This document shows positions 34,995 through 45,009 of a stretch of 64,000 nt of DNA, in pieces. Where the stretch lies: the NCBI GenBank assembly GCA_029260395.1, contig JAJDDJ010000009.1:186001-250000 (forward strand). Direction: 5' to 3'. The stretch's first letter is position 1. Every line of letters begins with the position of its first letter. Under the pieces are notes generated by a model. That model was not told the origin of the DNA and made no database searches. It saw only the letters and a program-made list of their open reading frames with translations. The translations under genes were made by a program, and so were the position numbers. The stretch comes from Phycisphaerales bacterium. GTDB lineage: Bacteria; Planctomycetota; Phycisphaerae; Phycisphaerales; UBA1924.

Positions 34995-36230
34995 CTAGTC
35001 CACTGGCTGAACCGCAGCGGGGTCCACCAACTCAAGCATCCGGTCCAGCGCCATCAGCGCCAGCGCGCGAACCTCAGGGTGAACCGCAACCACATTGACC
35101 GCCTCGGGCTTGCCGTCGCGCGTGCCCTCGCCGCATAGCCGATCGAGCACCCACAGCAAGTGCGGCTCATCGATGCGGTACATCGTCGTACACAGGCACT
35201 GGCAGTCGGACAGAATTCGCACCCGCACGCCCCGCTCGGCGGCCTCGTTGGCCAGGCGGTTCACCAGATGCACCTCGGTGCCCACCGACCACTGGCTGCC
35301 GGGCTCGGCGGCCCGGATCGTCTGGATGATCTTCTCCGTCGAGCCCCACTCGTCGGCCAACTGCACCACCTCGCGCGCGCACTCGGGGTGCACGATGATC
35401 CGCTCAGCGGGCTCGCCCTTGGCCTCGGCCAGTTTGCTCCGCTCGCGCACCTGCGCGCAGTGCTCGGGCCGAAACAGCTTGTGCACCGAGCAGTGCCCCG
35501 CCCACAGCACCGCCTTGGCTGTGAGCAGCGACTCGGGTGTCATCCCGCCGAGAACCTGACCCAACGCTCGCTGCTTGGGGTCGTACAGCGCGGTCTGCGA
35601 GGCCACGTCGTAGCCCAGGTGTTCCATCGTGTTGCGCCCGAGGTGCTGATCGGGCAGGAACAACAGCTTGATGTCCTCGCTCTCGGCCGCCGGCTGCGTG
35701 CCGCCATCGAGCGCCCACCGAACCACTCGCTCGGCGTTCGAGCTGGTGCAGCAGGCACCGCCTCGCTCGCCCACGAAGGCCTTGATCGCCGCCGAGCTGT
35801 TCACATACGTCACCGGCACGATGCGGCCCTGCCAGCCCTGGCGTTCCAACGACTCGTGCAGCGCGTCCCACGCCTCGACCGTGTCGTCGTAGTCGGCCAT
35901 GTCTGCCATCGAACAGCCCGCGGAAAGATCAGGAAGGATCACCTTCACCGACTCAGGCGTGAGCATGTCCGCCGACTCGGCCATGAAGTGAACGCCGCAG
36001 AACGCAACGTGCTCAACCGGCTGCTCCCCCGACACGCGGGCCGCGATCTGGCTCAGGAGCAAACTGTCACCCGTGAAGTCCGCGTGGCGGATCACTTCGT
36101 CCGCCTGGTAGTGGTGCCCGAGAATCACCAGCTTGTCACCCAGCTGCGCCCGACGCGCGCTGATCCGCTCGGCCAGTTCGCCGGTGGGCATCCGCGTATA
36201 CGTCTCGTCGAGCGATGGTTGCCAGAGCAT
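34995..36230 (-). CDS. nadA: Quinolinate synthase A
   Basis: 411 residues. Condenses iminoaspartate and DHAP to quinolinate for NAD. Motifs: VILGHHYQADEVIRHADFTG at the N-terminus, VAFCGVHFMAESADML (first cluster Cys), LPDLSAGCSMADMADYDD, VTYVNSSAAIKAFVGERGGA, HPECAREVV and SDCQCLCTTMYRIDEPHLLW (further cluster Cys), as needed for the 4Fe-4S cluster. AGGAGA is 6 nt ahead of the ATG at MLWQPS. No nadB or nadC adjacent. Confidence 0.96.
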   Translation of the reverse strand: MLWQPSLDETYTRMPTGELAERISARRAQLGDKLVILGHHYQADEVIRHADFTGDSLLLSQIAARVSGEQPVEHVAFCGVHFMAESADMLTPESVKVILPDLSAGCSMADMADYDDTVEAWDALHESLERQGWQGRIVPVTYVNSSAAIKAFVGERGGACCTSSNAERVVRWALDGGTQPAAESEDIKLLFLPDQHLGRNTMEHLGYDVASQTALYDPKQRALGQVLGGMTPESLLTAKAVLWAGHCSVHKLFRPEHCAQVRERSKLAEAKGEPAERIIVHPECAREVVQLADEWGSTEKIIQTIRAAEPGSQWSVGTEVHLVNRLANEAAERGVRVRILSDCQCLCTTMYRIDEPHLLWVLDRLCGEGTRDGKPEAVNVVAVHPEVRALALMALDRMLELVDPAAVQPVD

Positions 36231-36297
36231 GATCGTCTCCTGGTGTAATCCTAGGAACACCCGAGCGACCGCCACAGCTCTCTACTTGTGCTCGTCG

Positions 36298-37446
36298 TCA
36301 GGCAGCGTCCCGCGCTACGAGCGTGGTCTCGCCCTTGAGCAGGCCCAAGATCTCGCCGGCCCGCTGCTCGTAGGTGTGCGCGCGCACGAAGGCCTCGACC
36401 GCCGCAAGCCGCCCCTCTGGCTGTGGCCCTGCCAGCGCCCTGCGGAGCACGCCCGCGAGTGCCCGGGGTTGATCGGGGGTGAACCACCGAACGGCAGGCT
36501 CATCGACAAGCACCCGCAGCGCGGGCAGGTCGGAGCACACCACCGGCGCGCCGCTGGCAAGGTACTCGCCCAGCTTGACCGGGCTGGCCCACAGCCTCGC
36601 AGGGTGGTGGTTCGACAGCGGCAGCACGAGCGCGTCCGCGTGCCACAGGTATCCCGGTACCGCCGAGTGCGGAACAGGCCCGTGGCACACGACGTTCGGC
36701 GGAGCGCCAGCGCGCACGGCTTCCACTTCTTCAATCGGTCCACCCACGAGATGGAACTCCGCCTCAGGCATCAGACGGGCCGCCTCGATCAAGGTCGGGA
36801 TGCCGTTGAGCGGGTACAGGTTGCCCGCGAACACGATCTTGGGCGCGTGGCTTGTTCCGAGCGGACTCATGCCGCGATCGTCGCCCGGCACGAACATCGC
36901 TGGGTCCACCGCGTCGGGCACGATGCGCACGAGCCGAGCGTCAGCGCCCAGCGCGATGTACTTGTCCGCCAGCGCGGGCGAGATTGTGACCACCCCTCGC
37001 ATCGCGGTGCTCGGCGCTGCGCCGCTTGCCATGCGCACAGCGGTCTGCCCGCCGAGCCAGTCATCTGTCGGATCGAGGTGCGTTTCGACGACCGTCGGCA
37101 CGCCCGCTTGTGCGCACTTGACCGCACCCCAGCAGTGGCGGGCGTACACCGCGTCGTAGCCGCCGGTGGCGATCTCGGCCGCTGCCCAGTCGCTGATGCC
37201 TTCGAGGTAGTGTTTGTGCGCGAGGTGCTCGTCACCTTGGCGTTCGCCCGGGAAGCTTCGCCAGTTGAGCCGTGGCTCGCCGTAAGCATGGGCCGCCGAC
37301 TCGTGCGTCCAGCCCGCCTCGGGCTTTCGGCTGAAAACCGTGACCTCATGACCCAGCCTGGCCAGTCCGCCCGCTGTCTTGGCCACGTTGATGGCATAGG
37401 CCTTATGGCTGCCCGGGGCCATGTCTGAGATCACCGCGATGCGCAT
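36298..37446 (-). CDS. Glycosyltransferase, GT4
   Basis: 382 residues. N-terminus MRIAVISDMAPGSHKAYAIN with the Gly-rich acceptor side, then APKIVFAGNLYPLNGIPTLI, FHLVGGPIEEVEAVR and SPVKLGEYLASGAPVVCSDL, the GT4 donor region in which the E7E is replaced by a K-L-G-E pattern. I start at MRIAVIS because GGGGAG lies 8 nt upstream; an ATG 27 nt earlier would put the start 4 bp after the stop of the upstream gene. Third minus-strand enzyme of the glycan cluster; nadA follows after 67 bp. Confidence 0.85.
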   Translation of the reverse strand: MRIAVISDMAPGSHKAYAINVAKTAGGLARLGHEVTVFSRKPEAGWTHESAAHAYGEPRLNWRSFPGERQGDEHLAHKHYLEGISDWAAAEIATGGYDAVYARHCWGAVKCAQAGVPTVVETHLDPTDDWLGGQTAVRMASGAAPSTAMRGVVTISPALADKYIALGADARLVRIVPDAVDPAMFVPGDDRGMSPLGTSHAPKIVFAGNLYPLNGIPTLIEAARLMPEAEFHLVGGPIEEVEAVRAGAPPNVVCHGPVPHSAVPGYLWHADALVLPLSNHHPARLWASPVKLGEYLASGAPVVCSDLPALRVLVDEPAVRWFTPDQPRALAGVLRRALAGPQPEGRLAAVEAFVRAHTYEQRAGEILGLLKGETTLVARDAA

Positions 37447-37477
37447 CCGCTTGCTCCCCGCTGCGTCCATCATGCGT

Positions 37478-39499
37478 TCACGCGGCGCTCGCCGATTGGC
37501 CGGCTTCTTGCGCGGGCTCAGCGACCAGCCAGTACTCGCCCCAGCGGTGTTCGAGCTTGGTCACGCGCATGCCGCCCGCAGCAACCTCGGCCTCGAGCGC
37601 CTCGCGCGTGAACTCGATCTCGTGTGTCTCATCGAGCCTCGAATCAACGCCCAGCTCATCCTTCCAAGGCACACGCCACTCGCGGTCGTAGCTCGGCACG
37701 CGGATCAGCACCCGCTTGGGCTGGTACCACTCGACCCACTTGGCCAGCAGCTCGGGCCGGCCCACAAGATGTTCGAGCACGTTCGACAGCACGATGGCAT
37801 CGAAAGTGCCCTCGACCCGGTCGGTTGTGATGTCGCCCTGCACGAATCGGCACTCCGCTGCGAGTTGCATCTTCTCGGCGTGTGCTTGCGCCTTGGTTAT
37901 GTTGGCTGGGTCGAGCTCTTGGCCGACCACGCTCGCGCCGCACCGCTGAGCAATCGAGCAAGCCAGCGCGCCGACACCGCTGCCCAGATCGAGCACGGCC
38001 TTGGCCTCGCCCATCGCGTCGACGAAGAAGTCGTGGTACCCCGTAAGCCGGTGCTTGGGGTGCAGGCCCTGCGGATCGGCGCGGACCGCCGCCTCGCCCT
38101 GCATCGAGTACGTCCAGCCGTCGAGGGCTGCTAGGAACCGCGCAGCTGTCTGCGGATCGAGCCGCTTGGCGTACCCGTGCAGGCTGTCGCGCCAGGCCCG
38201 GACCGCGAGCATTGGATCTTGCGAGAGTAGTTCGGGGCTCCACCGCACGGGTGCCGCCGCGCCCCCAGCGGGCTCGGCTTTGCGGGCCGAGGCAAGCGCA
38301 GCCCGAGCGGCGTCCAGCTCCTTGGGCACGACCACCTCGAGCGCGCACGCCCTGCGTATGTGCAACTGGGCGGCCTCACCGATGGATTCGCGCCAGTCCT
38401 TGTCCTCGATGAGCGGACCGAGCAGGTGCGCCAGGGGGCTCGGCTCAGCCGGGCATATCAGCCCCGTTACGCCGTGCGCAATCTGGTCGCCCAGGCCCGG
38501 CGCATCGGCGACCACGACCGGCGCACCGGCGCTCATCGCTTCGAGCACCGTCTTGGGGTGGCCCTCCCGCTGGGACATCTGCACGAACATCGTGCAGCGG
38601 CGCATTCGTTCCAGCAGCTCCTCGTGCTGAAGCTTGGGCGTGAACGTCGCCGATACGCCGAGCTCCTTGGCCAGCGCGATCAGCTCGTTACGCAGCGGGC
38701 CGTCGCCGACGACTTCGACCTTGATCGGCGTTGAGTCTTTGAGCAGCACCGCTGCCCGCAGCACCAGCGCGACGCGTTTGCGTTCGACGAGCTGGCCGCA
38801 CACCAGCACGGTGTTGAACGCTCGCTCATCGGGGCTCAGCAGCGGGCCCGAATCGAGTATGTAGTTCGGGATAAGCTGCGTCGACACCGGGTCCAGCCCG
38901 TAACGCCAGGACAGGTCTTCGAGCATCTCGCGGGTTGTGCCTACGACCACGTGCGCCCGCCGGCACAGCTCGCCCTCTCGGCTGGCGACCTCGGCGGCGA
39001 TCTTGGATTCCGGGCCGTGGGCCTCGGCCTCGAACCGCGACCACAGGTACCCGCCGCGAGCGATCAGCCCCGCGGTCTTGCCGGCTGCTTGCGCCTGACT
39101 TAGCACGCGCAGCGCCGCCTCGGACGCCGAGAACTGGTTGGTCTTGATGACCACCGACCCGCACCCGTCGAGCGCTGCATCGAGCGAGTCGCCAAGATCC
39201 GCGAGCCACGCCGACCGTTCGAGCGCCTCTGGGTTTGCAACGACGCGGACCGGGGTGTCGCCCGCCGTAAGCGCTGCTTGGCATTCGGTCGAGGGTGCCT
39301 GCGTGTCAGTGACGATGACCAGCCGCCCGTAGGCGGGAGCCATCTGCTGGTAGAGCGCCCATTCGCGGTCCATCACACCTGTGCGGAACCACTGCTCGAT
39401 GCCCGTGCCTGGGGAAAGGACGACCACGAGCGCATCGGCCACCCGGGCCTGTGGGCCTGTCGCCGGCGGGCTGGATGGGTCTGGGTGGTGCTCGGTCAT
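37478..39499 (-). CDS. Bifunctional GT4 glycosyltransferase/SAM methyltransferase fusion
   Basis: 673 residues. Residues 1-420 are a GT-B glycosyltransferase: NTVLVCGQLVERKRVALVL, VEVVGDGPLRNELIALAKEL, MSQREGHPKTVLEAMSAGAP (intact E-x7-E). A linker of about 60 residues leads to a class I methyltransferase at about 490-650: AVLDLGSGVGALACSIAQRC, VGQELDPANITKAQAHAE, FDAIVLSNVLEHLVGRPELL. The pairing suggests that a sugar is transferred and then methylated, or capped. Starts 30 bp from the divergent GT2 gene. Confidence 0.9.
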   Translation of the reverse strand: MTEHHPDPSSPPATGPQARVADALVVVLSPGTGIEQWFRTGVMDREWALYQQMAPAYGRLVIVTDTQAPSTECQAALTAGDTPVRVVANPEALERSAWLADLGDSLDAALDGCGSVVIKTNQFSASEAALRVLSQAQAAGKTAGLIARGGYLWSRFEAEAHGPESKIAAEVASREGELCRRAHVVVGTTREMLEDLSWRYGLDPVSTQLIPNYILDSGPLLSPDERAFNTVLVCGQLVERKRVALVLRAAVLLKDSTPIKVEVVGDGPLRNELIALAKELGVSATFTPKLQHEELLERMRRCTMFVQMSQREGHPKTVLEAMSAGAPVVVADAPGLGDQIAHGVTGLICPAEPSPLAHLLGPLIEDKDWRESIGEAAQLHIRRACALEVVVPKELDAARAALASARKAEPAGGAAAPVRWSPELLSQDPMLAVRAWRDSLHGYAKRLDPQTAARFLAALDGWTYSMQGEAAVRADPQGLHPKHRLTGYHDFFVDAMGEAKAVLDLGSGVGALACSIAQRCGASVVGQELDPANITKAQAHAEKMQLAAECRFVQGDITTDRVEGTFDAIVLSNVLEHLVGRPELLAKWVEWYQPKRVLIRVPSYDREWRVPWKDELGVDSRLDETHEIEFTREALEAEVAAGGMRVTKLEHRWGEYWLVAEPAQEAGQSASAA

Positions 39500-39529
39500 A
39501 ATTCTGTGATCAGACGGGGGTATCGGCTC

Positions 39530-40996
39530 ATGAGCGCCGGGAGTGTTCCATTTTCATCGGTGAGCTTGGCGTCGACCGATCTGAGCAAAGTGACCAATCG
39601 ACCAGACAATCCGCGGCCGCTGGTCAGCGTGATAGTGCCCGCGTACAACGCGGCGGCCACCATCGCGCAAACATTGCGCACTGTGCAGGACCAGACCCTC
39701 GCCGACTGGGAAGTGGTTGCCTGCGACGACGGCTCAACCGACCGGACCCCCGCCATCCTTCTGGAGCTATCCCGCTCAGAACCGAGGCTCAGGGTCGTCA
39801 CCCAACCCAACGCCGGCGCTGGCCGGGCCCGCAACGCCGCGATCGCTGCGGCAAGGGGCAGGCTCATCAAGTTTCTCGATGCCGACGACCGTCTCGAACC
39901 CGCGTGCCTTCAAACGCTTGCCCCGCTGGCCCAAGCGCACGGAGCTGCCTGCGGCTCGTGGAGCATCGATGACGCGCTCGGCGAACCGGTGGGCATCAGC
40001 GTCTCGCCCGGTTCTGGCCCAGTCGGGCTCGATCGGCTGCTCGAGGACAACCCCGTCGCCCCGTCGGCGGCGATGGTCTCCCGCGAGGTGATGAGCCTCG
40101 AAGACTTCTCTGAGGCACCCGCCGCCGCCGACTACGACCTCTGGCTCCGCCTCGCAGCGCGCGGTATCGAATGGCAGACCACCCCCGAGACCGTCGCGCG
40201 CTACCGCCTGCTCGCGTCGAGCAACTCTAAGAAATGCGGCCCCGCCCTTGCGCACGTGGCGGCCTGCCTGCGCACCGCGTTCGAGGCCGCGCGCGGCGAT
40301 CCGCGCATCGATGCATCAGAAGTCCGCCTGCGAACCGCTCTCCGCGCCCACGCACTTCGGTACGCGAGCCTGCACGCCCTGATCAAGCCAACCCCCGGCC
40401 AGGACGATGCGTGCGACATGGTCGAATCGCTCGGCCTTCCTTTGCGGTCCATGCTTAGCGCCACGGGCGGGCTCATCGGCGATGCCTCGTTCGAGGCGGT
40501 GCTCGCCGCGACCGCGACCAGACCAACACTGACCGCAGCGGCGCACTGGAACGAGCCGCTGGCAGCCTGGTGGCGCGCGATCGAGCAGGAGCGCTGGGCC
40601 GAGGCTGGGTTTGCGGACCGGGCCATCGAGCGGTTCGCATCGCGGAGTGTTGATCCGCGCGCCATCGCCCACCGATTGCTCGACAGCGCAGGAGCTGATG
40701 CGGTGCTCGTAGGCCACGGCACCAACGGCAGACTTATCGAGCAACTCGCCAGCAGGCGCGGCGTGCGCCTGACCATCCGCGACGACCGATACCAGCCGAA
40801 CACGGACATGCCAACCAACGCCGAGCCCATGGACGAGCCGATCAAGGGTCGATGCGTCATCGTGTCACCCATCGCCGATGCTGGTCTCGCCCGCAGGTTC
40901 CCAGGCGCGCTGCGTTGGCCAGCCGTTGCGAGCGAGCTGGCGAGCGTGGCCGAAGCCTCGCTGCGGGGCCTGCTGCTGCGGTCACGCGCTGCGTAG
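39530..40996 (+). CDS. Glycosyltransferase GT2 with C-terminal Rossmann-like module
   Basis: 488 residues. GT-A domain at about 28-250: VSVIVPAYNAAATIAQTL, VVACDDGSTDRTPAIL, LIKFLDADDRLEPACL (DxD region) and AAADYDLWLRLAARGIEW. After a helical region the C-terminus has DAVLVGHGTNGRLIEQLAS and GRCVIVSPIADAGLARRF, a nucleotide-binding-like fold also present in the neighbouring GT4. Its 3' end overlaps the convergent GT4 by 15 bp and its start is only 30 bp from another divergent gene, so its promoter must lie inside that gene. Confidence 0.85.
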   Translation: MSAGSVPFSSVSLASTDLSKVTNRPDNPRPLVSVIVPAYNAAATIAQTLRTVQDQTLADWEVVACDDGSTDRTPAILLELSRSEPRLRVVTQPNAGAGRARNAAIAAARGRLIKFLDADDRLEPACLQTLAPLAQAHGAACGSWSIDDALGEPVGISVSPGSGPVGLDRLLEDNPVAPSAAMVSREVMSLEDFSEAPAAADYDLWLRLAARGIEWQTTPETVARYRLLASSNSKKCGPALAHVAACLRTAFEAARGDPRIDASEVRLRTALRAHALRYASLHALIKPTPGQDDACDMVESLGLPLRSMLSATGGLIGDASFEAVLAATATRPTLTAAAHWNEPLAAWWRAIEQERWAEAGFADRAIERFASRSVDPRAIAHRLLDSAGADAVLVGHGTNGRLIEQLASRRGVRLTIRDDRYQPNTDMPTNAEPMDEPIKGRCVIVSPIADAGLARRFPGALRWPAVASELASVAEASLRGLLLRSRAA

Positions 40997-42568
40997 TTGC
41001 AACGAGCGTTCCAGCGCGTGCGTGTATAGCCCGAGCACCGGCAGGCCTTTCGCCCATTCGGCAGCCCGCTCGGCGAGCAGCACCTCGAACCCGTCGCTTG
41101 AGAGCAGCACCGCATCGATGCCCATCTCGATCGCTCGCTCGGGCCGCACGATCGACAGGCCGTGCATGGTGGTGATGGAACCACTGGCTGCTTCGTCATC
41201 GACGATCGCAACAACCCTCGCATCGCCCATGAACACTGGAACCACGGCCCGTGTGTGCGCGCCAGCCCCGTAAATCGCGATGCGTGCGCACCCGGACCGC
41301 GAGAGCTGATCAATCGCGGCACGCACGAGCCTCTCGCGCGGGGGTACCAGCCTCGCAACCTCCAATGGCAACGAAGCTTCATCAATCTCGTTGGCTTGTG
41401 TGTACAGCGCCCGAGCACGCTGAAGGTCGCCAACCGAGCACTCTCCGAGAAAGCCAAGCGTGCGCACGAACGCGGGCCACCGGCTCATGGGGTCGCCAGC
41501 GGGGGCTGCCATCGCCGACGCGAACAGCCGATTGAAGCGGGGCACACACGCACCCTGTGCAAACTCCCGGTGCGCGAGCGCATGGGCGGTCCGCCCCATC
41601 CTCGCCAGCCTGCTTCGGTCCTTTGCTAGCGATGCCAGTTCCTGCGCCAAGGATGGCATGTCGCCGATTTCAAAGATCAATCCGTCCACGCCGTGGTTGA
41701 TCGCGTCGCGGGCTCCGCCGCTGCCCGTGGACACGGCCGCGATTCGACCCGCAGCCATAGCCTCCATCACCACCAACGGACAGCCCTCGCTCTGGCTGGT
41801 GAGTACGAGCCCATCGCACCATTTGAACAACGCGTCCATCTCCGAGCGATCCACCCGCCCGAGCAGCCGAACTCGGTCCGCCTGCGTGTGCCCTTGAGTG
41901 CGCCGGGCGAGTTCATCACGCAACGGCCCATCGCCCGCGACGACCAACTCGAATCTCACTCCTAAGCGCACCAACTCCTCGCACAGCAGCGGCAGGTCCA
42001 GCGGCCGCTTGTTGCCATCCAGCCAGCCCGCAAAGAGCAGCTTGAGCGGGCCGCTTGTGTTTGGCGGCACCGGCTCTGGAGGCACGTCCATCGGGCACGG
42101 CGATGGCTCAAAGACCCGCTTGGCATTGGCACCCAGGTTCGCGCTCACGGTGCGCACAATGGACTCGCTCACGCCCGTCCACGCATCGCACAGCGGCGCG
42201 ACAAGCTGGTAGAACTCGTGGTCGCGCGGGTGGTCGCCGTGAAAGAGACCAGCGCAGCGGATCCGTGGCTCCGTCGCCGCAGCCAAGGCCCCGTGCGGCA
42301 GATCGTTGGTCAGGACCACGTCGGCGCGCGCATCGAGCAATGCTTGACGCACGCACGCAAGCTGTTCGATTGGGGTAGCGCCCTTTGGCCACGCGCAGCA
42401 CAGCACGCTGGGCACGTTCGAGAAGGGCGACTGCAATACCTGCGCATCGGTCAAAGATTCGCCCACGAGCATCGGCACAAATCCCGGCAGCATCCCAGCG
42501 AGTCGTGCGCCCGCGACCGATACGCCGCTGAGAGCGTGCGCACGATGAAGGCTGACCACGCGTGTCAT
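40982..42568 (-). CDS. Glycosyltransferase GT4 with C-terminal Rossmann-like module
   Basis: 528 residues. GT4 core: LKLLFAGWLDGNKRPLDLPL, ELVVAGDGPLRDELARRTQG, VLTSQSEGCPLVVMEAMAAG (E-x7-E intact). Residues about 410-528 form a second domain: CARIAIYGAGAHTRAVVPVF, VVAIVDDEAASGSITTMHGL and GIDAVLLSSDGFEVLLAERA, a PglD/sugar-epimerase-like dinucleotide or sugar-nucleotide binding fold. The start ATG overlaps the stop of the upstream gene (ATGA), so the pair is coupled. Confidence 0.85.
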   Translation of the reverse strand: MTRVVSLHRAHALSGVSVAGARLAGMLPGFVPMLVGESLTDAQVLQSPFSNVPSVLCCAWPKGATPIEQLACVRQALLDARADVVLTNDLPHGALAAATEPRIRCAGLFHGDHPRDHEFYQLVAPLCDAWTGVSESIVRTVSANLGANAKRVFEPSPCPMDVPPEPVPPNTSGPLKLLFAGWLDGNKRPLDLPLLCEELVRLGVRFELVVAGDGPLRDELARRTQGHTQADRVRLLGRVDRSEMDALFKWCDGLVLTSQSEGCPLVVMEAMAAGRIAAVSTGSGGARDAINHGVDGLIFEIGDMPSLAQELASLAKDRSRLARMGRTAHALAHREFAQGACVPRFNRLFASAMAAPAGDPMSRWPAFVRTLGFLGECSVGDLQRARALYTQANEIDEASLPLEVARLVPPRERLVRAAIDQLSRSGCARIAIYGAGAHTRAVVPVFMGDARVVAIVDDEAASGSITTMHGLSIVRPERAIEMGIDAVLLSSDGFEVLLAERAAEWAKGLPVLGLYTHALERSLQLRSA

Positions 42569-45009
42569 GCAGCGACCTCGGCGGCCTGCCTGCGACTGGC
42601 AAGCGAGCGAGCCATCATCTGGAACATCGGCTCGATCATCGCGCTGTGGGTGAAGCGCTCGGCGGCGCGCGCCATGATCGGGGCGGCGTACGCGCTCCTC
42701 CACTGGGGATCGCTGGCGCGCTCAATGCGTCCGGCAAGCTGGTCGAGCGTGGTGAACCCGACCGCTGCCATATCGCCCATGAGCCACGCGGGGTCGAGGT
42801 GCTCGGGCACCGGCCTGGCGCTGCCCGTCTCGATTTGCGCGCGCAGCGATGCATCAAGGAAGATGTCCGCGGGCACGTTGGCCGCACCGCATAGCGCTGC
42901 GTACTGACGCGCCAGCGGCGTGGCGTCCGCACTGAAGTGCTGCGTGCCGTCGGCGTCCGTGCGCACGGGCATGGCCGACATCAGCTCGGCTTGCATGCGT
43001 GAGCGAAGGGGCGTGGCGGCGGCGTCCGACAGGTAGCACAGCGGGAGCCCGCCCGACAGGGCGCACTCGGCGACCCGCTGGTGCACGAGCGTGTGGGCGC
43101 TGATGTGCAGATGCGCGCCCGAGGCCTGGTAGATCGCTCTGAGCTGCTCGCCGTGGGCGGCGCTGCCCCGCGCGTACCGCGCGAAGGTTGGGTGCTCGTC
43201 CCAGCCATTCCCCCATAACGCGAAGCGCACGCCCTGGTGCCGGGCCAGGTGCGCGCACCAGTGCGCGACCCGGTGCCGAAGCACGCGATCGGCCAGCGGC
43301 ATCGCGAGCCCGTAGCGGAGCTGGTCGATCATGGCGGCATCGCGGTGGCCTGTCGCGTCCTCGACGGTCTCACGCACGATGCGCTTGGCGGGGCCTATTA
43401 CTCGGCCGTCACCAGTTTCGAGCCATTTCATGAGATTAGCGCTGACACGCTCGCCCATGGTTCGGAGGGCTCGGTCTTGCTGTTCGTCGAGCCACCGTTG
43501 GGCGAACTGTTGGGGTGTTTGGCTCTGGTGGGTGGCGATCGAGACATCGCACGCCGTCTCGTTGCGCAGAGAGTGGTCGAGCGGCCCGTCGTGGAACTTG
43601 GCTGCGTTCACCGCCACGGGCAGCGCCAGGCTTTGGCCCGGCTTCACGCCGAGCTGTTCGGTAACGCGGTGCAGCAGGTGCCCGACGACAAAGTCCAGCG
43701 GCCCATCGGCACGCACCGCCCCGGGAGCGAAGACCTCCGGAGCGGAGTCCTGAACCCACGTCACCACGGGCAGGCCATCGGGCAAGAGCGAACCGAGCGG
43801 CACCCGTCGCGTGTGGTTGAGCATGAGCACGAGGTCGGGCTCGAGCCGATCGATCGCTTCGAGCGTCGCGGTCGTCGCGAGCATTTCGTTTCGGTTCGAT
43901 TCCTTGAGCACCACGGCGCGGTAGCCGTTGGAGTTGAGTGCGTGGGCAAGATCGGCGGCCGAGTGCTGAACGAACGTGGAGTAGACCGAGGTCGGAATCA
44001 GCACCTTGAGCGGCTCGGACCGGCCAGCGAGCGATTCGCTCATTCTGTGCGCCCACCACGCAGGGGTCCGCGGGGCGTATCGGCGCTCAACGCTCGCTTG
44101 GAGCGATCGGTGCTCGTCCTCCTGCACCCGCACCACGGCCTGCACCGCTTCGCTCACGCTCGGGCTGGCGGCTCTGGTCGTGCCCGGAGTAGTGACCACG
44201 AGCCCGGCGACCTGCGTGAGCTTGCGCCCAAGCAGCCAAGATTCGAGCTTGCTCGCTGCGTCGGGGCCTATCTCGATATGCAGGCGCGGGGCGGTCAGCT
44301 CGGTGGAGAGGTCGGCGGCCGCAAGGCCTTCGATCAGGTCGAGCGGGTGCTCCTGCACGAGGATGACTCTGGGCTGGTAGCCGATGGCGGTGCGAGGCGT
44401 GGCCTGCATGGCCGAGATCAGCAGCCACGGGGGGCTCGCACCCTCGATAAGGATGGGCTTGACGAGCGAGCCGGCGGAGTTGGCCTTTGGCAGATGCTGA
44501 TCCACGAACGCCCGGGCCACGCTCTTGAGGTCGGCGAGCAACTGCCACCCGCCGCCTCGGCGAAGGACGACGTTGCCGTCGGCGGCCCTGAATCGCTCGA
44601 CCGAACCTGAGGCGTTGAGGGCAGACCACTCGGCGAGGCCCGCTGCGATCGGGCTACTGAGGTGGGGCCTGTTCGCTCGCAAGGCGCGGATATTGCGCAT
44701 GGCGGTCTGATGGGCGTCCGCAATGGGGACCCGGTCGTCCGGCAGTGACTCGATGGCCGTAGCCAGCTTGACGACATCGGGATGGGCCTCAGCTTGAGGC
44801 CCGGCGGCCTTGAGCACGTCGAGCTGTTCGCCCGCTGCGGTCCTAAGACCAACCGCAGCAAAGTTGGCTGCGGTTAGAAAGCGCAGGCCGCCGTCGTCGG
44901 GCACCGCCTTGAGGGCCTCGATGGCGATGGGTAGGTAGTCCCAGGGCTTTCCGGCTCTGCCGAGGTTGATGAGGTCGGCGCGCGTGATGGCCTTGGACGG
45001 CTGGGTCAT
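42565..45009 (-). CDS. Large CgeB/DUF3880-like glycosyltransferase
   Basis: 814 residues. The N-terminal 330 residues are helical with a Rossmann-like part (LLISAMQATPRTAIGYQPRV) and unrecognised. From about 345, VLIPTSVYSTFVQHSAADLA and PDLVLMLNHTRRVPLGSLLP begin a GT-B-like half; WGNGWDEHPTFARYARGSAA then IYQASGAHLHISAHTLVHQR and VAECALSGGLPLCYL match the Glyco_trans_1_2/CgeB pattern. First gene of the minus-strand arm, coupled to the GT4 below. The frame stays open far upstream but that is antisense to the HldE-like gene; I start at MTQPSKAI. Confidence 0.75.
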   Translation of the reverse strand: MTQPSKAITRADLINLGRAGKPWDYLPIAIEALKAVPDDGGLRFLTAANFAAVGLRTAAGEQLDVLKAAGPQAEAHPDVVKLATAIESLPDDRVPIADAHQTAMRNIRALRANRPHLSSPIAAGLAEWSALNASGSVERFRAADGNVVLRRGGGWQLLADLKSVARAFVDQHLPKANSAGSLVKPILIEGASPPWLLISAMQATPRTAIGYQPRVILVQEHPLDLIEGLAAADLSTELTAPRLHIEIGPDAASKLESWLLGRKLTQVAGLVVTTPGTTRAASPSVSEAVQAVVRVQEDEHRSLQASVERRYAPRTPAWWAHRMSESLAGRSEPLKVLIPTSVYSTFVQHSAADLAHALNSNGYRAVVLKESNRNEMLATTATLEAIDRLEPDLVLMLNHTRRVPLGSLLPDGLPVVTWVQDSAPEVFAPGAVRADGPLDFVVGHLLHRVTEQLGVKPGQSLALPVAVNAAKFHDGPLDHSLRNETACDVSIATHQSQTPQQFAQRWLDEQQDRALRTMGERVSANLMKWLETGDGRVIGPAKRIVRETVEDATGHRDAAMIDQLRYGLAMPLADRVLRHRVAHWCAHLARHQGVRFALWGNGWDEHPTFARYARGSAAHGEQLRAIYQASGAHLHISAHTLVHQRVAECALSGGLPLCYLSDAAATPLRSRMQAELMSAMPVRTDADGTQHFSADATPLARQYAALCGAANVPADIFLDASLRAQIETGSARPVPEHLDPAWLMGDMAAVGFTTLDQLAGRIERASDPQWRSAYAAPIMARAAERFTHSAMIEPMFQMMARSLASRRQAAEVAA

